Shown here piece after piece: positions 16,134 through 24,892 of a stretch of 64,000 nucleotides of DNA. The position numbers and the translations under genes are program-made. The notes under the pieces are model-generated. The model saw nothing but the letters and a program-made list of their open reading frames with translations, searched no databases and was not told where the DNA came from. The stretch is from the NCBI GenBank assembly GCA_029667085.1, contig JARUHJ010000006.1:62001-126000 (forward strand), read 5' to 3'. Position 1 is the stretch's first letter; each line of letters starts with the position of its first letter. The DNA is from Deltaproteobacteria bacterium IMCC39524. Lineage in GTDB: Bacteria; Desulfobacterota; Desulfuromonadia; Desulfuromonadales; BM103.

Positions 16134-18566
16134 ATGGTCACAACCGACACATGCATTCACTGCAAGCTGCCAATCCCTCGAGGAGACCTGGTCGTTGATG
16201 AAATTGACGGCAAAGAGCTGCATTTTTGTTGTCACGGCTGCCAGGGTGTTTACAGGGTCATCAATGGCGCGGGTCTCGGCAAGTTTTACCAGCAGAGAGA
16301 CTGGCATCAGGAAGGCGTTCCGCAAGGGGTTTTTGATACAGCTTTCGATGAAGCGCTTCTCGCCGGGCACGTCGTCACCCGCAACGAAACATCTGCCGAA
16401 ATAGCCCTGATTATCGAGGGCATTCGTTGTGCCTCCTGCGTCTGGCTGCTGGAAAAACTGATCCACAAGGTTCAGGGCGTCGAGACGATCAGGGTTAATT
16501 ACGGAACGCACCGCGCGCAAATCAGTTTCAACCCCAAAGAGACAACGCCGAAAGAAATTTTCACCAGCATCAGCCGTCTCGGCTACCTGCCCCATCCCTA
16601 CACGTCTGGTGCTGCGCAGCAGGCGGCCGCAAAAGAACAGCGCTCACTCCTGATCCGCTTCGGCACAGCCGCCTTCCTTTCCATGCAGGTTATGGGATTC
16701 TCTTTCGCGCTCTACGGAGGCTACTTCCACGGCATCGATCCGTCAATCCGTGAGACGATTCAATACTTTGCCGCAGCTGTCGCCACACCCGTTGTCTTCT
16801 ACTCCGGCTGGCCGTTTTTTGCCGGCGCATGGCGTAGTATCAGGAACAAAGCACCCAGCATGGATCTCTTGATCACCCTTGGTGTCACGACAGCTTACAG
16901 CTATAGTATTTACTCCATGCTCGCAGGCGGTGAAGTCTACTTTGACACGGCCGCCATGATTATCACATTGATCCTGCTAGGTCGGCTTTTTGAAGGATCG
17001 GCCCGCAATCGCTCTATCTCCGGTATCGATAAGCTTCTTCGACTGGCCCCTGAATCCGCCAATCTCATAGAAGGGGAGGACCTTCAGGTTGTCGCCTGCA
17101 CAAGCCTCAAGCCAGGCGACCTGACTCTGGTCCGTCCAGGCGAGCGCATTCCCGTTGACGGTTTGATTCACAGGGGTAAGACAGAGCTTGACGAAGCAAC
17201 CATCAGCGGTGAACCGATGCCGGTTCTGAGACAGCAGGGTGACACCGTACTTGCCGGAACATTGAACCTCTCTTCCTCATTCCAGCTGCAGGTGGAAAGG
17301 GTTGCAGCTGAATCTTTCATTGCCCGTATGGCGCTCATGGTTGAAGAAGCGCAGAATCGCAAAGCGCCAATACAATCGTTGGCAGACAAGGTGGCCACAC
17401 TCTTTGTCCCTTTCGTCACCTTGACCGCTGCAGGGACCTGGTTGTTCTGGTTCTTGCATGATGTCCAATCCTCAGCGGCACTTCTCAACGCTGTCTCGGT
17501 TCTTATTGTTGCCTGCCCCTGCGCACTCGGGCTGGCAACACCAACCGCCGTCCTGGTGGCCTCCGGGAATGCCGCAACCCGTGGTATTCTTTTCCGTGGT
17601 GGAGACATTCTGGAAATGACCGCCAGGATCGGCACAATTGCCTTCGACAAAACCGGAACCCTGACCCTCGGCAAGCCGACCGTTGAGAAGATCATTCCCG
17701 CCCCCGGTCAAAGTGAAGCGTCTCTCCTGAGACTCGCCAGCCAGGTCGAGAACGGTTCAAGCCACCCGATCGCCCGGGGCATTATCGACCGGGCAAAGGC
17801 AGCCGGAGTTCATATAGGCCCAACGAGGTCGGTCGATACTGTCTTGGGTCGCGGCCTGCGTATGGTGAGCCCGGAAGGGGAGATCCTGGTCGGCAGCCTC
17901 GCCTTCCTTGAAGAGTGTAACGTTGAAATCCCTGCTGTTGAATCAGGGTCACTGACGGAAGTCTATGTAAGCCTTGCAGGACTCTGGATGGGGACTCTGC
18001 TGATAGTGGATCCCCTGCGTGAAGAAGCCGCTTCTGCTGTAAAACAGCTCCAGCAGATAGGCTTGAGAACCGTCCTGCTGACCGGAGATCGCCTCGCAAC
18101 GGCACAGGAGGTCAGCAGCAAGCTGGCCATCTCCGACTTTCACTCCAACCTCAACCCTGCTGACAAAACGGAATGGATCCGTACCCATCAGGAAGCCGGA
18201 GAAAAAATCATGATGGTTGGTGACGGCATCAATGACGCACCGGCGCTCTCATTGGCTGACGTCGGCTGTGCCATGGCCGGTGGAACCGACATCGCTCTGG
18301 AAACCTCGGACCTGGTTCTCACAAGGGCCAACCTCGGACGTCTGTACGAAGCGATCTCCATCGCACGAAAAACCCTGTTGGTGATCAAGCAGAACCTCTT
18401 CTGGGCTTTCGCCTATAACCTGATCACCATTCCCCTGGCAGCCAGCGGTAACCTGGCACCGGTTTGGGCAGCGCTGACCATGGCCAGCAGTTCAGTGATC
18501 GTGGTTAGCAATTCACTGCGACTCGGTCGCGTAATTCGTCGCACTTTTTCAGTTGCCAAAGCCTGA
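16134..18566 (+). CDS. ccoI: Copper-transporting P1B ATPase for cbb3 assembly
   Basis: 810 residues. Order: a cysteine-rich N-terminal segment (CIHCKLPI, then CCHGCQGV), an HMA domain with CASC, eight TM helices with the metal-site motif CPC at 461-463, and the catalytic core with phosphorylated D505 (DKTGTLT), plus VGDGINDAPAL. The CcoI/FixI branch exports Cu to the periplasm for CuB insertion. The start is four bases after ccoH, and ccoS follows after about 20 bases. Confidence 0.94.
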   Translation: MVTTDTCIHCKLPIPRGDLVVDEIDGKELHFCCHGCQGVYRVINGAGLGKFYQQRDWHQEGVPQGVFDTAFDEALLAGHVVTRNETSAEIALIIEGIRCASCVWLLEKLIHKVQGVETIRVNYGTHRAQISFNPKETTPKEIFTSISRLGYLPHPYTSGAAQQAAAKEQRSLLIRFGTAAFLSMQVMGFSFALYGGYFHGIDPSIRETIQYFAAAVATPVVFYSGWPFFAGAWRSIRNKAPSMDLLITLGVTTAYSYSIYSMLAGGEVYFDTAAMIITLILLGRLFEGSARNRSISGIDKLLRLAPESANLIEGEDLQVVACTSLKPGDLTLVRPGERIPVDGLIHRGKTELDEATISGEPMPVLRQQGDTVLAGTLNLSSSFQLQVERVAAESFIARMALMVEEAQNRKAPIQSLADKVATLFVPFVTLTAAGTWLFWFLHDVQSSAALLNAVSVLIVACPCALGLATPTAVLVASGNAATRGILFRGGDILEMTARIGTIAFDKTGTLTLGKPTVEKIIPAPGQSEASLLRLASQVENGSSHPIARGIIDRAKAAGVHIGPTRSVDTVLGRGLRMVSPEGEILVGSLAFLEECNVEIPAVESGSLTEVYVSLAGLWMGTLLIVDPLREEAASAVKQLQQIGLRTVLLTGDRLATAQEVSSKLAISDFHSNLNPADKTEWIRTHQEAGEKIMMVGDGINDAPALSLADVGCAMAGGTDIALETSDLVLTRANLGRLYEAISIARKTLLVIKQNLFWAFAYNLITIPLAASGNLAPVWAALTMASSSVIVVSNSLRLGRVIRRTFSVAKA

Positions 18567-18587
18567 ACGAGAGATTAATATCCTCCA

Positions 18588-18764
18588 ATGTCAAAATCGA
18601 TTATTATCCTGATTATCCTCTCACTCTGCATCGGAACAGGTGCCTGGCTGTTCTTTATCTGGACCGTCAAGCGCGGCGACTTTGATGATATCGAAGGGCC
18701 CAAATATCGTATGCTGGATGACGACGATGATCAGGACTCCCAAGGAGAGAAACATGAAGAATAG
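18588..18764 (+). CDS. ccoS: cbb3 oxidase maturation protein
   Basis: 58 residues, MSKSIIILIILSLCIG...: one TM helix, then the conserved CcoS core FIWTVKRGDFDDIEGPKYRML and an acidic tail. CcoS is required for cofactor insertion into cbb3 oxidase. Its last codons overlap the start of the next gene (ATG at 18754), implying translational coupling. Confidence 0.9.
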   Translation: MSKSIIILIILSLCIGTGAWLFFIWTVKRGDFDDIEGPKYRMLDDDDDQDSQGEKHEE

Positions 18765-19173
18765 TCTGATTATCATCAAAGCCCAGGTCCTCACCCTGAT
18801 CCTGCTCTGCTGCACGGTCATCGGTGCAACGGCTGCTGAAACACCGATTGAAACCGAAATGACCGATGACTGCAAAGCTGTCATCGTTTTTGCCAGCAAC
18901 CCGCTCCAGGCCATGACTGAAATCCCCTTTACGATTGAGCTGAAGAACAACGCCGGTGAGATGATCAAAGATGCCGAACTGGCTCTGGACCTGACGATGC
19001 CCTTCATGCCGATGCCGCCTAACAATCCAAAAGCCGTGTGGCAGGACAACGCTTATCGTGGCACGGCGATCTTTACCATGGCGGGAGCCTGGCAGGTCAA
19101 CGTTGAAGTCAATCGTCCAGAGGCTGAAACAGAAAAAATTATTTTTGATATCGAAATGGTCATCATGAAATGA
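18754..19173 (+). CDS. Exported YtkA-like domain protein
   Basis: 139 residues from ATG 18754 (AGGAG upstream); a frame from 18640 is open but lies within ccoS. An N-terminal signal peptide or anchor ends near ATAAE. The periplasmic part is a beta-sandwich of the YtkA/FixH-like type, with FTIELKNNAGEMIKDAEL and a methionine-rich loop MPFMPMPPNNP that could bind copper. Overlaps ccoS and the next gene by a few bases, so it belongs to the oxidase maturation operon. Copper handling is inference. Confidence 0.8.
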   Translation: MKNSLIIIKAQVLTLILLCCTVIGATAAETPIETEMTDDCKAVIVFASNPLQAMTEIPFTIELKNNAGEMIKDAELALDLTMPFMPMPPNNPKAVWQDNAYRGTAIFTMAGAWQVNVEVNRPEAETEKIIFDIEMVIMK

Positions 19174-19850
19174 GTGACTCGCTCATTTACATGGCCTTTG
19201 TCACGGGCCTGCTCGGCACGGGCCATTGTATAGGCATGTGCGGAGGCCTTGTCAGCGCCCTGTCACTGTCAGAGGCGGGACGCCAGGGCGGTTGGTTTTT
19301 TCATCTACTCTATAACCTGGGGCGAATCAGCACCTACACTTTTATCGGCGCTGTGGTTGGCTGGCTTGGTTCTGCTCTGGCTTATACCGATCGTTTTAAA
19401 ATGGTGACAAGATCCCTGCTGATTGGATCTGACGTCTTCGTTATCCTGGTTGGTCTCGGCACAGCAGGACTGTTTACTTGGCTGAATGTCTCCAAGCTCG
19501 ACTTCCCCGGGCCGATGAAAGCAATGACGCTTGCCGTAGCTGGCCTTCGTCGCCTCCCTCCGGCCATTTCAGCCCTCTCTTTGGGACTCCTCTTCGGTTT
19601 TATCCCCTGTGGCTATCTCTATGCGGTGGCGATTACAGCCGCTCAAAGCGCGAGTGTTGCGACCGGTGCTTTAATGTTGTTTGCCTTCGGCCTGGGGACT
19701 GCCCCTTCCCTCCTGCTATTCGGTGGTGCCGCTCACTGGTTGAGTGGTCGGGCACGAACCTGGATGCTGAGATTAGCAGGGCTGGTGGTTGCGAGCATGG
19801 GCGTCATCAACCTGATCAAGCATATGCGCATGATGGGTTGGTTTTCTTGA
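19170..19850 (+). CDS. SafE/TauE-like membrane protein, UreH-type
   Basis: 226 residues with about six TM helices. The opening GTGHCIGMCGG is the signature of the urease-accessory-like (DsbD-related) transmembrane family often encoded beside cbb3 assembly genes. A second half repeats the pattern (GFIPCGYLYAV). Its Cys/His motif is compatible with Cu or thiol handling. The ATG overlaps the previous stop codon. Last gene of the cco cluster. Confidence 0.87.
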   Translation: MSDSLIYMAFVTGLLGTGHCIGMCGGLVSALSLSEAGRQGGWFFHLLYNLGRISTYTFIGAVVGWLGSALAYTDRFKMVTRSLLIGSDVFVILVGLGTAGLFTWLNVSKLDFPGPMKAMTLAVAGLRRLPPAISALSLGLLFGFIPCGYLYAVAITAAQSASVATGALMLFAFGLGTAPSLLLFGGAAHWLSGRARTWMLRLAGLVVASMGVINLIKHMRMMGWFS

Positions 19851-19892
19851 TACTTCAGGAACCGCAGCATCAAAGCGTGAATAGTTCGTCAT

Positions 19893-19925
19893 AAAAAAGG
19901 GCCAGCCTTCTAAGAAGGCTGGCCC
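19893..19925 (-). terminator. Terminator for the 19934-20755 gene
   Basis: Perfect 12-bp stem GGGCCAGCCTTC/GAAGGCTGGCCC with a 3-base loop. Six T follow on the minus strand; there is no T tract on the plus side. Confidence 0.85.
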
Positions 19926-19933
19926 TGGGCATG

Positions 19934-20755
19934 TCAGGCTTTTGGAGGCTTGTATAACTTTGGCGGCCCCAGCTTGTTCTGCCAGAAGCGTTTCGCCAAC
20001 AATAAGGCAACAAGGTAGAGAAACGCCAGTGAAGTGTAGCGGAACAGGAAGGTCACCCTTAACGACTCGTCAATTTCCAGTCCAACAAGCATATAGAACG
20101 CCAGGATCAGATAAGGAAAGATAGGAATCATGGCAAGTTCTCGCCAACGATACTGATAACGCCACAACATGTGCAGTTGTAATAGAATATAAGCGGGGAT
20201 CGAAATCATGGTCAGGAAAAACACAACGTCATAGAGCATGCCGTATTTATTGGGCGAGGGATCGTAGAAATAATCGATCTTGCGCTGCTCAGAACGGAGT
20301 AACGTATCGACCCACTTTGCAGGAGTCCTCGGTTGGTCAGCAGAGAAGCCCTGCCACTTCATCTCGGCGGCTTTCGTGAGAGTGTATAGTTTTTGCCATT
20401 GCTCATCCATGACAATCACGCCGACAGCGTCCACCCGGGTCGGGTTGTTATAACTGACCCAGACCAGCGCCTCGCCATTGCCGGGAGCGTGCAGAGCCGC
20501 CGGGTTTTTAATGGCACCGACTTCCAGAGGAACTCCGGAGTGCATGCCGATCGCCTGAAAACGAAGCGGAACCTCGCTCTCGTATCGAAGCTTGATGTAG
20601 AGGCTGTCTTCATTGCCGAGAACCGATGTAACCGCCGGGTCCAGAGAATCTAACGTGACAAGAACCTTGTCAGCAGGCTGGGCAAGAGAGGGTGCACTGA
20701 ATAAACAGAGAAAAAGACTAAATAAAGAAGCAATAGCTGTTGTGATTTTAAGCAT
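19934..20755 (-). CDS. Exported membrane protein of unknown function
   Basis: 273 residues. Signal peptide (cleavage near SLAQ|PAD, about residue 25), then a ~145-residue soluble periplasmic domain of beta type (SLYIKLRYESEVPLRF...), and three C-terminal TM helices (about 170-190, 205-225, 232-252) with a lysine-rich cytosolic tail. No catalytic or cofactor motif. Convergent with the cco maturation operon and with its own terminator. I do not recognise the family. Confidence 0.75.
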   Translation of the reverse strand: MLKITTAIASLFSLFLCLFSAPSLAQPADKVLVTLDSLDPAVTSVLGNEDSLYIKLRYESEVPLRFQAIGMHSGVPLEVGAIKNPAALHAPGNGEALVWVSYNNPTRVDAVGVIVMDEQWQKLYTLTKAAEMKWQGFSADQPRTPAKWVDTLLRSEQRKIDYFYDPSPNKYGMLYDVVFFLTMISIPAYILLQLHMLWRYQYRWRELAMIPIFPYLILAFYMLVGLEIDESLRVTFLFRYTSLAFLYLVALLLAKRFWQNKLGPPKLYKPPKA

Positions 20756-21115
20756 GATTATTCCACTGACGCTTGAGGGTTAATACAAGAGTGTGTTTGA
20801 GAAATTATACCTCAAAACGACTCCAAGCATCTTGATTTATACAAAACTATATCCAGCAGCACTAAAAACTTCATATCTCTTTATCGAATTGATCCCTGCG
20901 AAAACAGAAAAAATCAACACCGAAGCAGACATCCAAGAAAGACCCCTTTTAAATTCCGCAGGTTACTAAAACAGACAAAAGCTCTTTAAAAAATAGCGCC
21001 ACTTTGCCAGAGCTCAAGATTGTCACATCATCTGTCACAACTCTGACACATTCAGACATCAGAAAATCAAATGATCTGCAGATTTCTCACTAACTCTTTA
21101 TGATGATCGGCAACC
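20756..21115. other. AT-rich intergenic region
   Basis: About 360 bases without a coding frame, between divergent genes. The right end holds the TGTCA inverted repeat and the extended -10 promoter of the next gene. I see no RNA structure in the rest. Confidence 0.4.
21033..21048. promoter_or_regulatory. Candidate operator TGTCA-N6-TGACA
   Basis: Inverted repeat TGTCA/TGACA, with a further TTGTCAC copy at 21020-21026. Centred about 75 bases upstream of the extended -10 box of the YqaE-like gene. The binding protein is unknown. Confidence 0.4.
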
Positions 21116-21124
21116 TGTTATAAT
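21116..21124 (+). promoter_or_regulatory. Extended -10 promoter of the YqaE-like gene
   Basis: TG-t-TATAAT, a perfect -10 hexamer with the TGn extension; the -35 region is poor. Predicted start near 21131, 27 bases before the ATG. Confidence 0.6.
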
Positions 21125-21157
21125 AACCTGAAATTGTTAAATTCAAGGGGTACTGCC

Positions 21158-21319
21158 ATGGACATCGTCAAAATTCTTCTCGCTATTTTCCTTCCCCCCG
21201 TTGCAGCCTTCATGCAGGTTGGCCCCACTCTTCACTTCTGGGCCAACATTGTCTTAACACTGCTCGGCGGACTCCCCGGAATGGTTCACGCCCTCTGGCT
21301 TGTGGTAACCAAAAAATAG
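21158..21319 (+). CDS. YqaE/Pmp3-family small membrane protein
   Basis: 53 residues from ATG 21158, preceded by AAGGGG; an upstream in-frame Met is unlikely. The sequence shows the Pmp3 pattern: a first helix MDIVKILLAIFLPPVAAFMQVG, then a second helix with NIVLTLLGGLPGMVHALWLV and a lysine end. Members are two-helix inner-membrane proteins linked to salt, cold or envelope stress in several organisms. The msrA gene follows on the same strand, consistent with a stress unit. Confidence 0.85.
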   Translation: MDIVKILLAIFLPPVAAFMQVGPTLHFWANIVLTLLGGLPGMVHALWLVVTKK

Positions 21320-21377
21320 TTTGCCAGACGTCAGGAGGATACAGCCCCCTGGCACACCAAAACATAGGAGAAACTCG

Positions 21378-21923
21378 ATGTCAGTGGATTCTGAAAGCTT
21401 GGCCAAGGCAACTTTTGCCGGAGGCTGTTTCTGGTGCATGCAGCCTCCATTCGATAATCTGGAAGGTGTAATCTCTACGATCCCGGGCTACACAGGTGGG
21501 CACAAGGAAAACCCCACCTACGAAGAGGTTTGTAGTGGAATATCCGGGCACACGGAGGCGCTACAGGTGTTTTTCAACCCACAAAAAGTCAGCTACCCAG
21601 AATTACTGGACGTCTTCTGGCGCAACATCAACCCGGCGGACCCAGACGGGCAGTTCGTCGACCGCGGCTCCCAATATCGTCCGGCCATCTTCTATCATGA
21701 CCAGGAGCAGCAACAACTCGCCGAGAAGTCACAAGAAGAGCTGGCCGCGTCAGGTCGATTTAAAAGTCCTCTGGCGATAGAGATCGTTCCACTGGAAACT
21801 TTTTATCCCGCTGAAGACTACCATCATGATTATTACCAGAAGAGCCCGGAGCAATATAAAGCTTATCGCTACAACTCCGGTCGTGACCAGTTCCTGAAAA
21901 AATTCTGGGAGAAAGAGGAATGA
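21378..21923 (+). CDS. msrA: Peptide methionine sulfoxide reductase A
   Basis: 181 residues from ATG 21378 (AGGAG upstream). The active-site motif GCFWC is present with catalytic C17 and C20, followed by PPFDNLEGVISTIPGYTGG and YEEVCSGISGHTEALQV, both typical of MsrA. It repairs S-methionine sulfoxide in proteins using thioredoxin. The stop overlaps the start of the hydrolase gene downstream. Confidence 0.95.
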   Translation: MSVDSESLAKATFAGGCFWCMQPPFDNLEGVISTIPGYTGGHKENPTYEEVCSGISGHTEALQVFFNPQKVSYPELLDVFWRNINPADPDGQFVDRGSQYRPAIFYHDQEQQQLAEKSQEELAASGRFKSPLAIEIVPLETFYPAEDYHHDYYQKSPEQYKAYRYNSGRDQFLKKFWEKEE

Positions 21924-22684
21924 TGTCAGAGCCTTCATTACTTGATCACCCAATCATCAGCCAACGTTATTTCTTCCCACGCCGGGCCTCTGTGCCGGAC
22001 ACATTCTGGGTCGATTGTCCAGAAGCACGGCTGGCCTGCTACTACCATGAGATATCCCCCCAAGCGCATACCATTGTACATTTCCATGGCAACGGTGAGG
22101 TTGTGGCCGATTACCTTGACGGTTTTCCGGAATTAATCGGTCGCATGGGATGCAACTGCTTCCTCGCCGAATTTCGCGGCTATGGTGGCTCTACAGGAAC
22201 CCCACAACTCGGCAGGATGCTTGAAGATGTGAAACAGACGATTGAGTCAATCGGTCAACCAGTCGGAAAACTGGTGATCTTTGGTCGCTCCGTTGGCACG
22301 CTCTTCGCGATAAAAGCCGCAGAACTGTTTCCTGATATCGCGGGGCTGATCCTGGAGAGCGCCATAGCTGATCCACTGGAGAGGCTTTTACTGAGGCTAG
22401 ACCCGGAAGAGATAGGCACAACAGTAGAGGGATTGAAGGAAGACGTCATGGCGGCCATGAATACGCAGTCAGGCATGGAAAATTTCACAAAGCCTACGTT
22501 AATTCTGCACACCCGTCACGACGGGTTGATCGACGTCAGTCACGCTGAACGCCTCGCAAAGTGGTGTGGAGGTCCAGTCCAGCTTGAGATTTTCGAGCAG
22601 GGTAGCCACAACGACATCATGTTTGTTAACGGGCCGAGGTACTTTTCACTTATCACTGAGTTCCTCAACTCACTGCAGGAGTGA
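21920..22684 (+). CDS. Alpha/beta hydrolase
   Basis: 254 residues. The fold signature HFHGNGE (oxyanion loop) comes early; the nucleophile elbow reads GRSVGT, Asp is likely in the TRHDGLID block and the catalytic His in GSHND near the C-terminus. It belongs to the YqiC/ABHD12-like group of serine hydrolases with no clear substrate. ATGA overlap with msrA; the following DUF2784 gene starts 3 bases later, so the three are probably co-transcribed. Confidence 0.85.
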   Translation: MMSEPSLLDHPIISQRYFFPRRASVPDTFWVDCPEARLACYYHEISPQAHTIVHFHGNGEVVADYLDGFPELIGRMGCNCFLAEFRGYGGSTGTPQLGRMLEDVKQTIESIGQPVGKLVIFGRSVGTLFAIKAAELFPDIAGLILESAIADPLERLLLRLDPEEIGTTVEGLKEDVMAAMNTQSGMENFTKPTLILHTRHDGLIDVSHAERLAKWCGGPVQLEIFEQGSHNDIMFVNGPRYFSLITEFLNSLQE

Positions 22685-22687
22685 TAG

Positions 22688-23068
22688 ATGGGCTACCGAC
22701 TGGCAGCCGAATTGACACTGATCTTACACCTGCTCTTTATCACCTTTATTCTTTTTGGTGGGCTGCTTGCTCTACGCAAAAGATTCTGGATCTGGCTTCA
22801 CATTCCGGCAGTGCTCTGGGGGCTGTGGGTTGAATGCGCCGGATGGCTTTGCCCATTGACACCCTTGGAGAATTATTTTCGGCGAAGAGCGTCGAGTCCC
22901 GAATATCCTGAGAGCTTTATCGAGCATTACCTGGTTTCGATCATCTATCCCGAACAACTGACGGTTTCGATACAATGGCTTCTGGGAGGTATCCTTCTGA
23001 TCGTGAACCTGCTCATCTACTTTTACGTGTTTCGACTGCGGAACAAACATCAATGTCAGGTTGACTAA
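22688..23068 (+). CDS. DUF2784 membrane protein
   Basis: 126 residues with four TM segments and the conserved CGWLCPLT-like block (here CAGWLCPLTPLENYFR). The family is of unknown function and is found widely in bacteria. It follows the alpha/beta hydrolase closely. Confidence 0.85.
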   Translation: MGYRLAAELTLILHLLFITFILFGGLLALRKRFWIWLHIPAVLWGLWVECAGWLCPLTPLENYFRRRASSPEYPESFIEHYLVSIIYPEQLTVSIQWLLGGILLIVNLLIYFYVFRLRNKHQCQVD

Positions 23069-23151
23069 TGAAATCAGTGCGTTAACTTTAAACAAACGGA
23101 TCCCGATGTTCGTTTGCGTGTTCATATTAAAATAACGAAGGAGAATACTTT

Positions 23152-23331
23152 ATGTCAGAAAATGATTGTTTAAATCCCGAGGAACATTGCGAGTTGCATA
23201 TGTGTCAAATGAAGTCGACCGAAACCAGCGCAGAAATCAACAAGCTGTATGAAAACCCCAAGTTTGTCTGCACCAACTGCGGCGTCAAGGTCAACAGAGA
23301 AGAAAATCTATGCAGCCCCAAACCTATCTGA
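23152..23331 (+). CDS. Small cysteine-rich (zinc-ribbon-like) protein
   Basis: 59 residues, start ATG 23152 with GAAGGAG upstream. Seven cysteines/histidines are arranged as C6, C13-x4-C18, then CTNCG (C40-x2-C43) and C54. The CTNCGVKVN segment looks like half of a zinc knuckle. The rest is acidic and soluble. Followed by a hairpin terminator. Function unknown. Confidence 0.7.
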   Translation: MSENDCLNPEEHCELHMCQMKSTETSAEINKLYENPKFVCTNCGVKVNREENLCSPKPI

Positions 23332-23340
23332 CCACCTGAC

Positions 23341-23380
23341 AAAAAAAGCAGCGCACTCGTATTCCGGAGTGCGCTGCTTT
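23341..23380 (-). terminator. Bidirectional terminator between convergent genes
   Basis: 14-bp perfect stem (AAAGCAGCGCACTC/GAGTGCGCTGCTTT) with an 8-base loop. Seven T follow on the minus strand, so it best ends the XRE regulator transcript; it may also stop the zinc-ribbon gene. Confidence 0.8.
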
Positions 23381-23450
23381 ATATCAAAGCCCTATCAGGT
23401 CATCCCCGCTGAAAAGAAAACAGGACAGATCAAGACAAGCGTAAAAGGCA

Positions 23451-24368
23451 TTATGGCATTTTGGGCTGCGGAAGAAATTTAACCGTCTTTTTGTCCCAGG
23501 CATAACGCCCGGCATTCCAGAGTTGTTCCAGATCATGCCAATCAATATGCACACCAGCCATATCTTCAATGGTAAAAGAGGCTTCAAGCATCTCTGTATC
23601 ATCGATCTGCCCGTCACCATTGGCATCAGCCCAGTGAACTTCGGCAACAGTGATCTTACTCTCCCCCTGAATAGGCACCGCAGATTTACCACCTTCGTTA
23701 CTGCCAACAATCTCGCCCTGAAAACTTCCTTCCGAGTTTAATCGAGCCGCAGTATCGACATGAACCAGGTATACGACTCGCTCCCGGTCGTCTCCGGCCT
23801 TGATAATCCAGCGCGCGACGCCGTTTACGTTATCCAGGCTTGACGCCGGCGGGTGTGCCTGAACAATTTTCCAACCTTTTGGGAAGTACTCACGAATAAT
23901 AACACCCCCACGCTGTGACCTGTGCGTCAGATGGATCTGGACAGGAATCGAGCTGGCCGGGCCTGCAAAATCAGGCAGAATCCGATCTGCAGTAACCGAG
24001 GCGGGGGCCGGAGGCGATTGAGAAAATAGTGTGGCAAGAATGACCAACGCAACGATTGTCAGACTACCGGCGATAAGCCATGGAATCGCCGACTTCTTTA
24101 GCTCCTCAGGTTCCTCTTGCAAGGCCTCTACAGGCTTTAAAAGAATGTCTTCAAGCGGAACTTCCAGAGCCTCTGCCAACTTCAAGGCATTTTCACGTCG
24201 AATGGTCGGATAGCGGTTATTTTCCCAGCGCGAGATGGTGTCCGTCGTAACGCCGACAACCTTGCTGACATAAAGCTGAGTCAGCTGTTGGCTCTCCCGG
24301 ATACGTCTAATCTCAGAGGCATCCAGACAGAGGGTTGATGATTTATCTTCATAAATGTTCTGGCTCAT
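23451..24368 (-). CDS. Membrane-anchored XRE regulator with periplasmic EF-hand loop
   Basis: 305 residues. A cytoplasmic XRE/Cro helix-turn-helix (about 17-77: QLTQLYVSKVVGV, DTISRWENNRYP), a linker, one TM helix (about 94-114), then a ~190-residue extracytoplasmic part. The latter has a beta-sandwich resembling DUF11-type domains (FPKGWKIV) and a canonical calcium loop, DANGDGQIDDTE, at 248-259, followed by an aromatic C-terminus. The layout suggests a one-component transmembrane regulator that senses calcium or a surface ligand. It is divergent from the c7 cytochrome gene, and repeats of TCGACA lie between them. Confidence 0.85.
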   Translation of the reverse strand: MSQNIYEDKSSTLCLDASEIRRIRESQQLTQLYVSKVVGVTTDTISRWENNRYPTIRRENALKLAEALEVPLEDILLKPVEALQEEPEELKKSAIPWLIAGSLTIVALVILATLFSQSPPAPASVTADRILPDFAGPASSIPVQIHLTHRSQRGGVIIREYFPKGWKIVQAHPPASSLDNVNGVARWIIKAGDDRERVVYLVHVDTAARLNSEGSFQGEIVGSNEGGKSAVPIQGESKITVAEVHWADANGDGQIDDTEMLEASFTIEDMAGVHIDWHDLEQLWNAGRYAWDKKTVKFLPQPKMP

Positions 24369-24419
24369 GCCAGTGAGTCTACCAAGGGTGTAGATATCAA
24401 GTAAAGAGCAAAACAGGCA

Positions 24420-24505
24420 ATGTCGACAAACACGATTTTTGTTTCCGCAAATAACTGTAATTATTCAGTTAAGAATCGACATCTATCGACATTCGGCTCG
24501 ATGTC
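24420..24505. promoter_or_regulatory. Candidate operators: TCGACA repeats
   Basis: TGTCGACA (palindromic) at 24421-24428, then ATCGACAT twice at 24475-24482 and 24485-24492, exactly 10 bases apart, then a partial TCGATGTC at 24498-24505. They lie between the XRE regulator gene and the cytochrome gene and are natural candidates for its binding sites. Confidence 0.5.
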
Positions 24506-24599
24506 TAATGATTTCTAATAAAGCTTCCGATATAAACTTTACACAAGATTTGAGGCAATAACGCCCAGCATAATTAAACGCAAACCATGGAGGAAGAAA

Positions 24600-24869
24600 A
24601 TGAAGAAACTTGTAATTATGATGATGCTTCTCACATTCGTAGGTGCCACCGTTGCTATCGCTGCTGACAGCTACACCTATGACAACAAAAAAGGCACCGT
24701 AACTTTCAACCACAAAGATCACCAGGATAAACTTGGCGACTGCGCCAAATGCCACGAAGGCGAGCCTGCCAAGATTGAAGTTGACAAAGACTTCGGTCAT
24801 GGCACATGTAAATCTTGCCACAAAGAGATGGGCGGGCCAACCAAGTGTAACGATTGCCACAAGAAGTAA
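24600..24869 (+). CDS. Triheme cytochrome c7, PpcA-like
   Basis: 89 residues: a signal peptide (cleavage after IAIAA region, about residue 22) and a mature ~67-residue protein with three haem motifs CAKCH, CKSCH and CNDCH, plus distal histidines in FNHKDH and FGHGTC that fit bis-His ligation. This is the size and pattern of the periplasmic PpcA family, which carries electrons from the inner membrane toward the outer membrane in metal-reducing relatives. AGGAAG precedes the ATG. A single gene with its own terminator. Confidence 0.95.
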   Translation: MKKLVIMMMLLTFVGATVAIAADSYTYDNKKGTVTFNHKDHQDKLGDCAKCHEGEPAKIEVDKDFGHGTCKSCHKEMGGPTKCNDCHKK

Positions 24870-24892
24870 GTTTCTCAACTTACTACAATCTT

